From contig NZ_JALLIN010000017.1 of assembly GCF_023630175.1 (NCBI RefSeq), positions 1-64,000 of the forward strand: DNA of 64,000 bases, written 5' to 3'. The position numbers and the translations under genes were made by a program. The stretch comes from Streptomyces cellostaticus (GTDB taxonomy: Bacteria; Actinomycetota; Actinomycetes; Streptomycetales; Streptomycetaceae). This document shows, piece by piece, positions 31,983-44,323 of the stretch (within the stretch, counting starts at the first letter, position 1; every line of letters begins with the position of its first letter). The notes under the pieces are model-generated. The model had not been told where the DNA came from, searched no databases, and was given only the letters and a program-made list of their open reading frames with translations.

Positions 31983-33221
31983 TCACCAGGTGACGGGCAG
32001 GGTGCGTGGACCGCGGATCATCGTCCTGTGCCGCCACCGGACCCGGTCCGGCGGGACGGCGAGTCGCAGGGCGGGCAGGCGGGCCAGGAGTGTGTCGACG
32101 AGCAGTTCGGTCTGGAGCCGGGCCAGGACGGCGCCGGTGCAGTAGTGCGGGCCGTTGCCGAAGGCCAGGTGCGGGTTGGGGCGGCGGTCCGGGTCGATGC
32201 GGTCGGGGTCGGGGAAGACGGCCGGGTCCCGGTTCGCGGCGAGGTAGGAGACGTAGACCGGTTCGCCCGCCGCGATCCGGTGACCGCCGATCTCGACGTC
32301 CTCCAGGGCGATCCGGGCGAGCCCGACCGAACTGCGGTGCGGGATGTGCCGCAGGAGTTCCTCGAGCACGGGGCCGCGCTCCTCGGGGCGGGTGCGCACC
32401 CGCTCCATCAGCTCCGGGCGGGTCAGCATCAGGAACAGCATCTGGCCGCAGTTGTGGGTGACCGCCTCCCCGCCGATCTGCAGCGGTCCGGCGAGCCCGA
32501 CGGCCTCCTCCTCACTGATCTCGCCCCGGTGCACGGCGGCCCCGAGGAGCGAGTAGACGTCCTCGTCCGTGCTGCGCGCGCGGGACCGGACGGCCGTGGT
32601 GATCCATCCGTACAGTCCGGTCTTCGCGGTCCGGGCGGCCTCGGCGCCGCCGGAGGTGGAGATGATCTGCCGGGTCCAGGCGTGCACCTGCTCCCGGTCG
32701 GCGGGCGGCACGCCCATCACCTCGCTGACGACCGTGACCGGGAACGGCTCCAGCACCCGTTCGACCAGGTCGGCGGGCGGCCCGTCCCGTACGACGCCGT
32801 CGATCAGCCCGTCCAGGATCCGCTGCGCGCGGGGGCGCAGCCGCTTCATGGCGCTCACCGTGAAGGCGTCGGCGACCGGCTTGCGCAGCCGGTTGTGCTC
32901 GGGCTGGTCGGCCCAGGCCAGCGAGCCCGGACGGGGCGCGAAGTGCGGTGCCAGCCGGGTCACCTGACGGTGCGCCACCTCGGCGCGGCCGAAGCGCGGG
33001 TCGTTGGTGACCAGCTTCACGTCCGCGTAGCGGGTGGCGAGCCACGCCCAGCCCTCGCCGAACGGCAGCCGGATACGGGTCAGGGGGCCCTCGCGCATCA
33101 GGTCGGCGAGGACCGGGTCGAAGTCCGTCCCGTCCAGGTCGAGCGGCAGCCAGTCCCGCACGGGCGGCCGGTCCCGCTCGAGCGGTGCGGCCCGGCCGGT
33201 GAGCGTGATCTCCTCCGTCAT
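31983..33221 (-). CDS. cytochrome P450
   Basis: This 412-residue soluble class I P450 binds haem through Cys361 in the motif FGNGPHYCTGAVLARLQ. The ExxR motif is EELLRH (K helix), and the PERF-like region is DPDRIDPDRRPNPHLAFG. The I-helix reads QIGGEAVTHNCGQ, so the usual (A/G)Gx(D/E)T acid-alcohol pair is replaced by Glu-Ala-Val-Thr, which is atypical. Similar departures occur in P450s that do unusual oxidations. The ATG at 33221 is preceded by an AAGGTGGTGGGC stretch. No ferredoxin or biosynthetic cluster lies adjacent, so the substrate is unknown and redox partners must be encoded elsewhere. Confidence 0.92.
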   Translation of the reverse strand: MTEEITLTGRAAPLERDRPPVRDWLPLDLDGTDFDPVLADLMREGPLTRIRLPFGEGWAWLATRYADVKLVTNDPRFGRAEVAHRQVTRLAPHFAPRPGSLAWADQPEHNRLRKPVADAFTVSAMKRLRPRAQRILDGLIDGVVRDGPPADLVERVLEPFPVTVVSEVMGVPPADREQVHAWTRQIISTSGGAEAARTAKTGLYGWITTAVRSRARSTDEDVYSLLGAAVHRGEISEEEAVGLAGPLQIGGEAVTHNCGQMLFLMLTRPELMERVRTRPEERGPVLEELLRHIPHRSSVGLARIALEDVEIGGHRIAAGEPVYVSYLAANRDPAVFPDPDRIDPDRRPNPHLAFGNGPHYCTGAVLARLQTELLVDTLLARLPALRLAVPPDRVRWRHRTMIRGPRTLPVTW

Positions 33222-33310
33222 GCCCACCACCTTCGTACGAGCCCCGCCCGCTGTCCTGCGGGAGTGCTCCAGCCGGAGGGCCCGGGCCCCCGTCGGGGAC
33301 GGCCCCGCCG

Positions 33311-34114
33311 CTACACGGCGTCCACGAGCGCGGCCAGCGCCCCGGCGAGGTCCTCGAGACCCGGTCCGGCGGGGCCGCCGGGCTCCATCATGTAGGTGTC
33401 CCGGCGGAGCTCCACCATCAGCGCGCTCACCCGCGCCTCGCGCCCGTAGTACTCCAGCGGTACGTAGGTCCCGCTGAACGGGCTGTCGAGCCCCGTCCCC
33501 CCGCACCCGGCGAACGCCTCCAGGGCCGCCTCGCGCAGCCGGGCCGGCGTGTGGAAGGCGTCCGTGCCCAGGCACACGGGCGGCCGTGGACCGGCACCGT
33601 GCAGCTCGTACGGCAGGGGCTCGCTCGGATAGGAGTGCACGTCGATCACGATCGCGCGCCCGGTCGCGGCGAGCCGCCCGGCCACCGCCTCGGTCATCGC
33701 GCGGGCGTACGGCCGGAAGTACCGCTCGACCAGCGGCCCGGGGTCGGTGTCCGCGGCCCGCAGCGCACCGCGGTGGGTGGTCGCGGTGTACACGGCTCCC
33801 ATGCCCACGGCGAGCATCTCCTCCCGCTCGTCCGGGAACCGCTCCGGGTCCACGACCAGCCGCGACAGCCGGTTGACGAACCGCCAGGGGGTGACCCCGG
33901 CGAGGGCGGCCGCCCGCTCCGCGACGCGGGCGGTGTGCGCGTCGGTGATGTGGTCCAGTTCCCGATCGAGCGCCGCGTCGTCCAGCACGATCCCCTGGCG
34001 GACATCACCCGGTATCGCGCGGGACGAGTGCGGCACGTGCAGCAGCACGGGCGACCCGGGGGCGCCGGGCAGGAGTTCGAACGAGGGGATGCGCTGCGGC
34101 ACGGGCTGCTCCAC
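33311..34114 (-). CDS. N-formylglutamate amidohydrolase family protein
   Basis: This 267-residue zinc-dependent hydrolase belongs to the FGase (HutG-like) family. Conserved motifs include LLHVPHSSRAIPGDVR, with the metal-site His and Ser, LSRLVVDPERFPDE, and VIDVHSYPSEPLPYE, with another ligand His. The LMVELRRDTYM block lies at the C terminus. Members release formate or other acyl groups from glutamate or related amides in histidine catabolism. No hut genes lie nearby, so an alternative N-acyl amino-acid substrate is possible. The ATG at 34114 is the natural start. It is in the same direction as the P450 with a gap of 89 bases. Confidence 0.88.
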   Translation of the reverse strand: MEQPVPQRIPSFELLPGAPGSPVLLHVPHSSRAIPGDVRQGIVLDDAALDRELDHITDAHTARVAERAAALAGVTPWRFVNRLSRLVVDPERFPDEREEMLAVGMGAVYTATTHRGALRAADTDPGPLVERYFRPYARAMTEAVAGRLAATGRAIVIDVHSYPSEPLPYELHGAGPRPPVCLGTDAFHTPARLREAALEAFAGCGGTGLDSPFSGTYVPLEYYGREARVSALMVELRRDTYMMEPGGPAGPGLEDLAGALAALVDAV

Positions 34115-34274
34115 GGGCGATGGTCGGACGGTGCACGATCAAGGTGCCACACGGCACCGACATCGCCACGAGGCGCCGGCGTCCCCGCCCGGCGCCGACG
34201 CCCCCCACGTCCGTGACGGCGCCCGGCGCGCCGGACGGTACGTGGCGCACCGGGACGGAGACGTGGCGCACCGG

Positions 34275-34312
34275 CCCCGGCACGCCTCCGCCCCGGCACG
34301 CCTCCGCCCCGG
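34275..34312. repeat. short tandem repeat, 16-bp unit
   Basis: The unit CCCCGGCACGCCTCCG occurs twice head to tail (34275-34290, 34291-34306), with six bases of a third copy. It abuts and partly forms the left arm of the terminator hairpin downstream of the isocitrate dehydrogenase gene. Upstream, ACGTGGCGCACCGG also occurs twice, at about 34241 and 34261. Confidence 0.7.
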
Positions 34313-34337
34313 CCGGTGGCACCGGCCGGGGCGGAGG
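34301..34337 (-). terminator. hairpin terminator for isocitrate dehydrogenase
   Basis: A perfect 16-bp GC-rich stem (34301-34316 with 34322-34337) with a five-base loop lies 35 bases beyond the stop of the isocitrate dehydrogenase gene on its strand. This is the expected place for its intrinsic terminator. Confidence 0.82.
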
Positions 34338-34371
34338 GTCACTCACTGCGGCGGCCGACCCGCCGCGGAGG

Positions 34372-38370
<3,999 letters not shown>

Positions 38371-38539
38371 TCAGCCGTGGCGGGCGGCGTCCGGCCCGGC
38401 GCCGCCCGCCACCTCGCGCCCGGTCCACCGGCGGGTCACGTCCACCACGTACGCGTACTCACGCGCATACACGCCCGCGCCCGCGCTCACGTACGCGCGG
38501 CCGGCGCGGGGCGGCGCGGCCCGGCTCCCGCCCGCGGCA

Positions 38540-39625
38540 CTACTCGGCCACGGCCGGCGCGGGCTCCTCACCGCTGCGCTGCTGCGGTATCACCACCGCG
38601 CCCTGCTGCAGGGCCACCGTCCTGACCGGGGACGGGATGCGGATGCCCTCCGCGCGGTAGCGGCGGTGCAGGCTCTTGATGAACTCGTGCTTGACGCGGT
38701 ACTGGTCGCTGAACTCGCCCACGCCCAGGATCACCGTGAAGCCGATGCGCGAGTCGCCGAAGGTGTGGAAGCGGATGGCCGGCTCGTGCTCCGGGACGGC
38801 ACCGGTGATCCCGGTCATCGTCTCGGCGATGACCTCGTGGGTGACGCGCTCGACGTGGTCGAGATCGCTGTCGTAGCTCACCCCGACCTGCACCAGGATC
38901 GTCAACTGCTGCTCGGGTCGCGTGTAGTTGGTCATGTTGGTCTTGGCGAGCTGACCGTTGGGGACGACCACCAGGTTGTTGGAGAGCTGGCGGACCGTGG
39001 TCTGACGCCAGTTGATGTCCACCACGTAGCCCTCCTCACCGCTGCTGAGCCGGATGTAGTCGCCCGGCTGCACGGTCTTGGAGGCGAGGATGTGGACGCC
39101 CGCGAAGAGGTTGGCGAGGGTGTCCTGGAGGGCCAGTGCGACGGCCAGTCCACCGACGCCCAGAGCGGTGAGCAGCGGGGCGATGGACACGCCGAGCGTC
39201 TGCAGCACCACGAGGAAGCCGATCGCCAGCACCAGCACCCGGGTGATGTTCACGAAGATGGTGGCCGAACCGGCCACGCCCGAGCGGGACTGCGTCACCG
39301 ACCGGACCAGACCGGAGACCACCCGGGCCGCGGACACCGTCACGACGAGGATCAGCCACACCTGGAGGAGCTGGTCGGTGTGGTGCCGAACGGTCCGGGT
39401 CAGCGGCAGCACCGCGGCGGCCGCCGCCGCGCCGCCCGCGACCGCCGCCCACGGGACGACCGAGCGCAGCGCGTCCACGATGACGTCGTCACCGCTCCAG
39501 CGGGTCCGCTCCGCGTGCTTGCCGAGCCAGCGCAGCACCGTGCGGGACAGGAAGGCCAGCAGCAGCCCCGCGGCCAGGGCGATGCCGGCGAGGACCAGGT
39601 CGTGCAGGGTCAGCGCGCGGTTCAC
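38540..39625 (-). CDS. MscS-family mechanosensitive channel
   Basis: This 361-residue membrane protein has about four transmembrane helices. They end in the pore helix region VSIAPLLTALGVGGLAVALA, the Gly/Ala-packed TM3 typical of MscS. The cytoplasmic beta domain follows, with LQDTLANLFAGVHIL, QPGDYIRLSSGEEGYVVDIN and VVVPNGQLAKTNMTNYTRPE. Such channels open under membrane tension during hypo-osmotic shock. The length is above the E. coli MscS (286 residues) because of extra N-terminal helices. The ATG at 39625 starts MNRALTLHDLVLAG. It ends 170 bases from the convergent M1 peptidase. Confidence 0.92.
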   Translation of the reverse strand: MNRALTLHDLVLAGIALAAGLLLAFLSRTVLRWLGKHAERTRWSGDDVIVDALRSVVPWAAVAGGAAAAAAVLPLTRTVRHHTDQLLQVWLILVVTVSAARVVSGLVRSVTQSRSGVAGSATIFVNITRVLVLAIGFLVVLQTLGVSIAPLLTALGVGGLAVALALQDTLANLFAGVHILASKTVQPGDYIRLSSGEEGYVVDINWRQTTVRQLSNNLVVVPNGQLAKTNMTNYTRPEQQLTILVQVGVSYDSDLDHVERVTHEVIAETMTGITGAVPEHEPAIRFHTFGDSRIGFTVILGVGEFSDQYRVKHEFIKSLHRRYRAEGIRIPSPVRTVALQQGAVVIPQQRSGEEPAPAVAE

Positions 39626-39710
39626 CGGTCACCTCCGGGACGCAAGGGGGCGGCGCGGCGCCTGGAGTGAAGTCTCGTCACGTTGTCACCTGCTCGATGT
39701 CCGTTCATGT

Positions 39711-39749
39711 GCGGTCGCGCCCGCCGACACCGCCGGCGGGCGCGACCGC
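39711..39749. terminator. 16-bp hairpin in the gap downstream of the enoyl-CoA hydratase gene
   Basis: A perfect 16-bp GC stem (39711-39726 with 39734-39749) with a seven-base loop lies in the 387-base gap between the MscS start and the hydratase stop. It could terminate the hydratase transcript, though 264 bases downstream. The rest of the gap (39626-40012) shows no coding sequence I can support. Confidence 0.55.
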
Positions 39750-40012
39750 TCATCCTGCCGCATCCGGCGGCCCGCTTCGCACCCGGACGGCGCGGATCAC
39801 ACGATGCCCTCGGCGAGTTCGGCCCGTTCTCGCGTTCCCGCAGCACGACCGGGCGACGATCACCGGGGAGCACACGCCCGCCCCATCGGTGCGGAGGCCG
39901 CCCGCGACGGGGTGGCGGCGGCCGGTGCGGTGCCGCGCCGACCGGTGGGGGGCAACCTGGCCCGGCACCCGACCCGACCGGCACGTCCGGCCGGCGGCGC
40001 GTCCCGGTGCGC

Positions 40013-40777
40013 TCACGACTCAGTGAACGACCCGTGCCGCCCCGCACCCCCCGCGAACCGGGCCGCCCCCTGGAGACCCTCCGCCAGGACGGCGACTCCG
40101 TGACGGAGTTCACCGCGCATCGCCGTCTCCTCCGTCAGGCCCTCCTGGTCCAGCACCGAGGCCCGGTCCCCGCGCAGGCAGGCCTGCGGGAAGCGGGCGA
40201 GGGCGGCCGCGAGTTCCTCGGCCTCGGCACGGGCGCGGCCGGTCGGCACGACACGGTCGGCCAGGCCGATGCCGTGGGCCTCGCGGGCCGGGACCGGGCG
40301 GCCGGTCAGGATCATGTCCATGGCCCGGCCGGTACCGATCAGGCGGGGGAGCCGTACCGTGCCGCCGTCGATCAGCGGCACGCCCCAGCGGCGGCAGAAC
40401 ACCCCGAACACGGCGTCCTCCTCGGCGACCCGGAGATCGCACCACAGGGCCAGTTCGAGGCCGCCCGCGACGGCGTGTCCGGCGACGGCCGCGATCACCG
40501 GCTTCGACAGCCGCATCCGGGTCGGCCCCATCGGGCCGTCGCCGTCCTCCGCGACCCGGTTGCCCCGCTCCGAGCCGACGGCCTTGAGGTCCGCGCCCGC
40601 GCAGAAGGTGCCGCCCTCGCCCCACAGCACCGCCACCCGCGCGGAGTCGTCGGCCTCGAACGCCCGGAAGGCGTCGGCGAGCTCGGTGGCCGTCGGGCCG
40701 TCGACCGCGTTGCGGGCCTCGGGCCGGGACAGCACGATCGTGGTGACGTGTTCCCTGCGCTCCACGCGGACCGGCAC
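40013..40777 (-). CDS. enoyl-CoA hydratase/isomerase (crotonase) family protein
   Basis: This 254-residue crotonase has the CoA/oxyanion-hole motifs GEGGTFCAGADLKAVG (about residues 53-68) and VIAAVAGHAVAGGLELALWC (about 95-114). DLRVAEEDAVFGVFCRRWGV, with the catalytic-region Glu, follows. It ends with a helical trimerisation tail. The family hydrates or isomerises acyl-CoA esters in fatty-acid or aromatic degradation. The GTG at 40777 is preceded by GAGGAG. The gene lies 65 bases downstream of the flippase-like gene on the same strand and might be co-transcribed, with no evident metabolic link. Confidence 0.9.
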   Translation of the reverse strand: MPVRVERREHVTTIVLSRPEARNAVDGPTATELADAFRAFEADDSARVAVLWGEGGTFCAGADLKAVGSERGNRVAEDGDGPMGPTRMRLSKPVIAAVAGHAVAGGLELALWCDLRVAEEDAVFGVFCRRWGVPLIDGGTVRLPRLIGTGRAMDMILTGRPVPAREAHGIGLADRVVPTGRARAEAEELAAALARFPQACLRGDRASVLDQEGLTEETAMRGELRHGVAVLAEGLQGAARFAGGAGRHGSFTES

Positions 40778-40842
40778 GGCGGTGCTCCTCTTCGGCGATG
40801 CGGGGCCAGGGTGTCTCTGGCGGCTCGAAGGGCCACTCTGCC

Positions 40843-41910
40843 TCAGATGACCTTCAGCCGCACCAGTGCCCCCAGCGTCAGCGCCCCCGGCACCAGCGGC
40901 ACCCACACGGTGATGACCCGGTAGGCCAGCACCACCGCGGTGGCCATCGCGGCCGGGCCGCCCGCCGCGACCAGCGCCACGATCAGCGCCGCCTCCACGG
41001 AGCCGATCCCGCCCGGCGTCGGTACCAGTGCCACCGCGACCGTCGCCGCGAGATAGGCGAGCGCCATGTGCGCCGGCGGCACCGGTAGCTCCAGCGCCCG
41101 GCCCACGGCGGCGAGCCCGGCCGCCTGGCACGCCGGGAACGCCAGCGAGCCGCCCCACAGGGCCAGGGCCCGGGCCGGACGCGTGTGCACCGACCGCGCC
41201 TCGTCCAGGGCGTCCCGCAGGAAGGCGCGCACGGCCGTGCGCGGCCGCCGCGCGAGGGCGAGCGCGGCCGCCGCCAGCAGCACCAGCGCGCCTGCCCCGG
41301 CCAGCAGCGGCAGCGTGGCGCCGGCCGGCAGCAGCGTGCCCGGGCGCAGCGCGTCGGGGAAGGCGATCAGCAGCGCGGCCAGCAGGCCCAGCCGTCCCGC
41401 GCTCTCCGCCAGCAGATAAAGGGCCAGCGCCGCCGAGGAACGGGCCGGCGGCACTCCGCACACGGTCATGAAGCGCAGGTTCACCGCGCTGGCGCCGAGG
41501 CCGGTGGGCAGCAGATGGTTGGCCGCGCCCGCCGCGAACTGGGTGGCCAGCAGTCGCCGCTTCGGCAGCGGCTGCACCACCGCCCCCTGCCGGGTGAACG
41601 CGGCCGCCACCCAGGTCAGGCAGGTCGCGGTGGCCGCCGCCAGCAGCCACGGCCAGGAGGCGGTGCGCAGCTGGCCGAACCCCTCGGCGAGCACCGAACG
41701 GTGCCGCACCGCGGCCACGGCGACCAGCACGAGCGGCACCGCGCACAGGGCGTGCCGGACCGGGAAGCGCCGGGGTGCGCGGCCCCGGGGGACGTCGGGG
41801 AATCGGAGCGCTGTCACACCGGAAGAGGCTCTCCGCGCCGCGCCAACGGCGGATTGCGCGGGCGCGGACGGCGGCTTACGGACGGGCAGCGGGTGAGGGG
41901 AAGCAGTCAT
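40843..41910 (-). CDS. lysylphosphatidylglycerol synthase TM-region / UPF0104 family protein
   Basis: This 355-residue integral membrane protein has a short cytoplasmic N terminus and about eight hydrophobic helices. It resembles the flippase-like domain of MprF and UPF0104 proteins: FAAGAANHLLPTGLGASAVN matches the conserved N..PxG.G motif, and LVPTPGGIGSVEAALIVALV the C-terminal PTPGGxGxxE motif. It lacks the catalytic lysyltransferase domain, so it may move lipids or lipid-linked sugars across the membrane. The ATG at 41910 has an AAGGG site. It is divergent from the SoxR-regulated ABC exporter, and the operator lies 50 bases from its start. Confidence 0.85.
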   Translation of the reverse strand: MTASPHPLPVRKPPSAPAQSAVGAARRASSGVTALRFPDVPRGRAPRRFPVRHALCAVPLVLVAVAAVRHRSVLAEGFGQLRTASWPWLLAAATATCLTWVAAAFTRQGAVVQPLPKRRLLATQFAAGAANHLLPTGLGASAVNLRFMTVCGVPPARSSAALALYLLAESAGRLGLLAALLIAFPDALRPGTLLPAGATLPLLAGAGALVLLAAAALALARRPRTAVRAFLRDALDEARSVHTRPARALALWGGSLAFPACQAAGLAAVGRALELPVPPAHMALAYLAATVAVALVPTPGGIGSVEAALIVALVAAGGPAAMATAVVLAYRVITVWVPLVPGALTLGALVRLKVI

Positions 41911-41959
41911 GGAGCCCTTCGGGTGCGGGTCAGCGGGCGGAATCAGGTGGGCGCGGACA

Positions 41960-41990
41960 TTGACCTCAACGACGCTTGAGGTCCTACGTT
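41960..41990 (+). promoter_or_regulatory. SoxR-type promoter with SoxR box
   Basis: TTGACC (41960-41965) and TACGTT (41985-41990) are separated by 19 bases, the long spacer used by MerR-family activators. Between them lies the perfect inverted repeat GACCTCAA N6 TTGAGGTC (41962-41983), matching the SoxR box core CCTCAA N6 TTGAGG. The start site would fall at or next to the ATG at 41998, so the mRNA is probably leaderless. Confidence 0.88.
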
Positions 41991-41997
41991 CTCTTCC

Positions 41998-43881
41998 ATG
42001 AGCATGGAGACCACCGCCTGGACGCAGTTGCACAGCGTCATGAACGCACAGGCCGAGCGCCGCCCCTTCGCCCGCGCCACGCTGCGCCGCATCGCCGCCT
42101 TCGCCCGTCCGCACCGCGCGGGCATCATCCGCTTCGTCCTGCTCGGGGTGGTGACGGCCCTGCTGGCCGTGGCCACCCCGGTGCTCGCCGGCCACGTCGT
42201 CGACGCGATCGTGGCGGGCCACGACTCCGGCGCCGTCGTACGGCTGTCCCTGCTGATCGCGCTGGTCGCGCTCGCGGAGGCGGGACTGGGCGTCCTCGGC
42301 CGGCGCCTGTCGTCGACGCTCGGGGAGGGGCTCATCCTCGACCTGCGCACGGCTGTGTTCGATCATGTGCAGCGCATGCCCGTCGCGTTCTTCACACGTA
42401 CCCGTACGGGAGCGCTGGTCAGCCGTCTCAACAACGACGTGATCGGTGCCCAGCGCGCGTTCGCCAACACCCTCTCGGGCGTGGTGACCAACCTCGTCAC
42501 CCTGGTGCTCACCCTCGCGGTGATGCTCACCCTGTCCTGGCAGATCACGCTGCTCGCCCTGGTGCTGCTGCCGGTGTTCGTGCTGCCCGCCCGCCGGATG
42601 GGCAGCCGCATGGCCCGGATGCAGCGGGAGGCCGCGGCCCTCAACGCGGCCATGGGCACCCGGATGACCGAGCGGTTCTCCGCGCCGGGCGCCACCCTGG
42701 TCAAGCTGTTCGGCCGCCCGGAGGAGGAGTCGGCGGAGTTCGCGGCCCGCGCCCGCCGGGTCCGGGACATCGGGGTGCGCACGGCCACGGCCCAGTCGGT
42801 GTTCATCACCAGCCTCACCCTGGTCTCCGCCCTCGCCCTGGCCCTCGTCTACGGCCTCGGCGGCTGGTTCGCGCTGCACGGCACCCTGGAGGCCGGCGCG
42901 GTCGTCTCCCTCGCCCTGCTGCTCACCCGGCTCTACGCCCCGCTCACCGCGCTCGCCGGGGCCCGCGTCGAGGTGATGTCCGCCCTGGTCAGCTTCGAGC
43001 GGGTCTTCGAGGTGCTCGACCTGAAGCCGCTCATCGAGGACAAGCCGGACGCCGGGGACGTGCCGCAGGGGCCGGTCGCGGTCGAGTTCGACGACGTCCG
43101 CTTCGCCTACCCGTCCGCCGACCAGGTCTCCCTCGCCTCACTGGAGGAGGTCGCCGCCCTGGACACCCGGGGCGGCACCGAGGTCCTGCACGGCATCTCC
43201 TTCCGCGCCGAACCCGGCCACACGGTCGCCCTGGTCGGCTCCTCGGGCGCCGGCAAGTCCACCATCGCGCAGCTACTGCCGCGCCTGTACGACGTCGGCT
43301 CCGGTGCCGTGCGGATCGGCGGGGCCGACGTGCGCGACCTGAGCGCCGCCTCGCTGCGGGCCACCCTCGGCATGGTCACCCAGGACGGGCATCTCTTCCA
43401 CGACAGCGTCCGCGCCAACCTGCTGCTCGCCCGGCCGGACGCGACGGACGAGGAACTGTGGGACGCGCTGGGCCGCGCCCGTCTCGCCGACGTCGTGCGC
43501 TCCCTGCCGGACGGTCTCGACACGGTGGTCGGCGAGCGCGGCTACCGGCTCTCCGGCGGCGAACGCCAGCGCATGACCATCGCCCGGCTGCTGCTGGCCC
43601 GGCAGCGCGTGGTCATCCTCGACGAGGCCACCGCCCACCTGGACAACACCTCGGAGGCCGCCGTGCAGGAGGCTCTCGCCGAGGCCCTGGAGGGCCGTAC
43701 CGCCGTGGTGATCGCGCACCGGCTGTCCACCGTGCGCGCCGCCGACCAGATCCTGGTCGTGGAGTCCGGCCGGATCGTGGAACGGGGCACGCACGACGAG
43801 CTGCTGGCGGCGGACGGGCGGTACGCGGAGCTGCACCGCACCCAGTTCGCCCGGCGGGACGGCGAGGTACCGGCCGTCTGA
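41998..43881 (+). CDS. ABC exporter, fused permease and ATPase, SoxR-regulated
   Basis: This 627-residue half-transporter has six N-terminal transmembrane helices (about residues 45-330). An ATPase domain follows, with Walker A VGSSGAGKSTIAQ, signature LSGGERQRMTI, Walker B VVILDEATAHLD and the His switch VVIAHRLSTV. An unusual insertion (about residues 376-396) precedes the NBD core. It should work as a homodimeric multidrug-type exporter. The SoxR-box promoter indicates induction by redox-active compounds. In S. coelicolor SoxR controls an ABC transporter gene (SCO7008, from memory), so this is the probable counterpart, exporting redox-active pigments or drugs. There is no Shine-Dalgarno; translation is probably leaderless from 41998. 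Confidence 0.93.
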   Translation: MSMETTAWTQLHSVMNAQAERRPFARATLRRIAAFARPHRAGIIRFVLLGVVTALLAVATPVLAGHVVDAIVAGHDSGAVVRLSLLIALVALAEAGLGVLGRRLSSTLGEGLILDLRTAVFDHVQRMPVAFFTRTRTGALVSRLNNDVIGAQRAFANTLSGVVTNLVTLVLTLAVMLTLSWQITLLALVLLPVFVLPARRMGSRMARMQREAAALNAAMGTRMTERFSAPGATLVKLFGRPEEESAEFAARARRVRDIGVRTATAQSVFITSLTLVSALALALVYGLGGWFALHGTLEAGAVVSLALLLTRLYAPLTALAGARVEVMSALVSFERVFEVLDLKPLIEDKPDAGDVPQGPVAVEFDDVRFAYPSADQVSLASLEEVAALDTRGGTEVLHGISFRAEPGHTVALVGSSGAGKSTIAQLLPRLYDVGSGAVRIGGADVRDLSAASLRATLGMVTQDGHLFHDSVRANLLLARPDATDEELWDALGRARLADVVRSLPDGLDTVVGERGYRLSGGERQRMTIARLLLARQRVVILDEATAHLDNTSEAAVQEALAEALEGRTAVVIAHRLSTVRAADQILVVESGRIVERGTHDELLAADGRYAELHRTQFARRDGEVPAV

Positions 43882-44323
43882 CGGCCGGACCGCGCCGTCC
43901 CGGATCCGGCCGCCGCCCCCGTCCACCACCCGGTCCACCACGCCTCCCGGCCGGCCTTCTGGACGGCCGACCGTGACCGCCCGTGCGCGGGCGGCCCCGC
44001 CGACATGGGTGGGCGGCTCCGCCGACGACTGCGCGGGCGCCCCTTCCGCCCGGCCGGGATCTCCCTGCCCTGGCCGGTCCGTACCGGCCGCCCAGGCCGT
44101 CCGGTCCGCCCGGGGCGCCGGTCCGCGTCACGCCTGCCCGCCGCCGGGCCGGGCCGCGCGCCGTCCGGCCCGGCGACCGGGGCCCCGGGGCCGGAGCGGT
44201 GACGTGTCCGGTGGGGGTGGGTGGGGGACGGCGGGCCCGGAGTGGCCGGGACGTGTGAGGGGCCGCAGCCTGGATACGCGGTGTGCACGGACACCGCGGC
44301 CCGTCCGGAAGGTCCTGTCTGCC
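43882..44323. other. 442-bp stretch with no supportable gene
   Basis: Very GC-rich sequence follows the ABC gene. Short repeats such as GGCCGTCCGG and GGGGTGGGTGG are present, but no frame has a ribosome site or recognisable protein. Decayed sequence upstream of the xanthine-dehydrogenase relic may lie here. A promoter could lie at about 44220-44310, but I cannot point to boxes. Confidence 0.35.

Noticed and set aside
43882..44323. Small reading frames between the ABC transporter and the xanthine-dehydrogenase relic
   Set aside because: They consist of low-complexity Arg/Gly/Pro residues, have no ribosome site and lie in extremely GC-rich DNA where open frames arise by chance.
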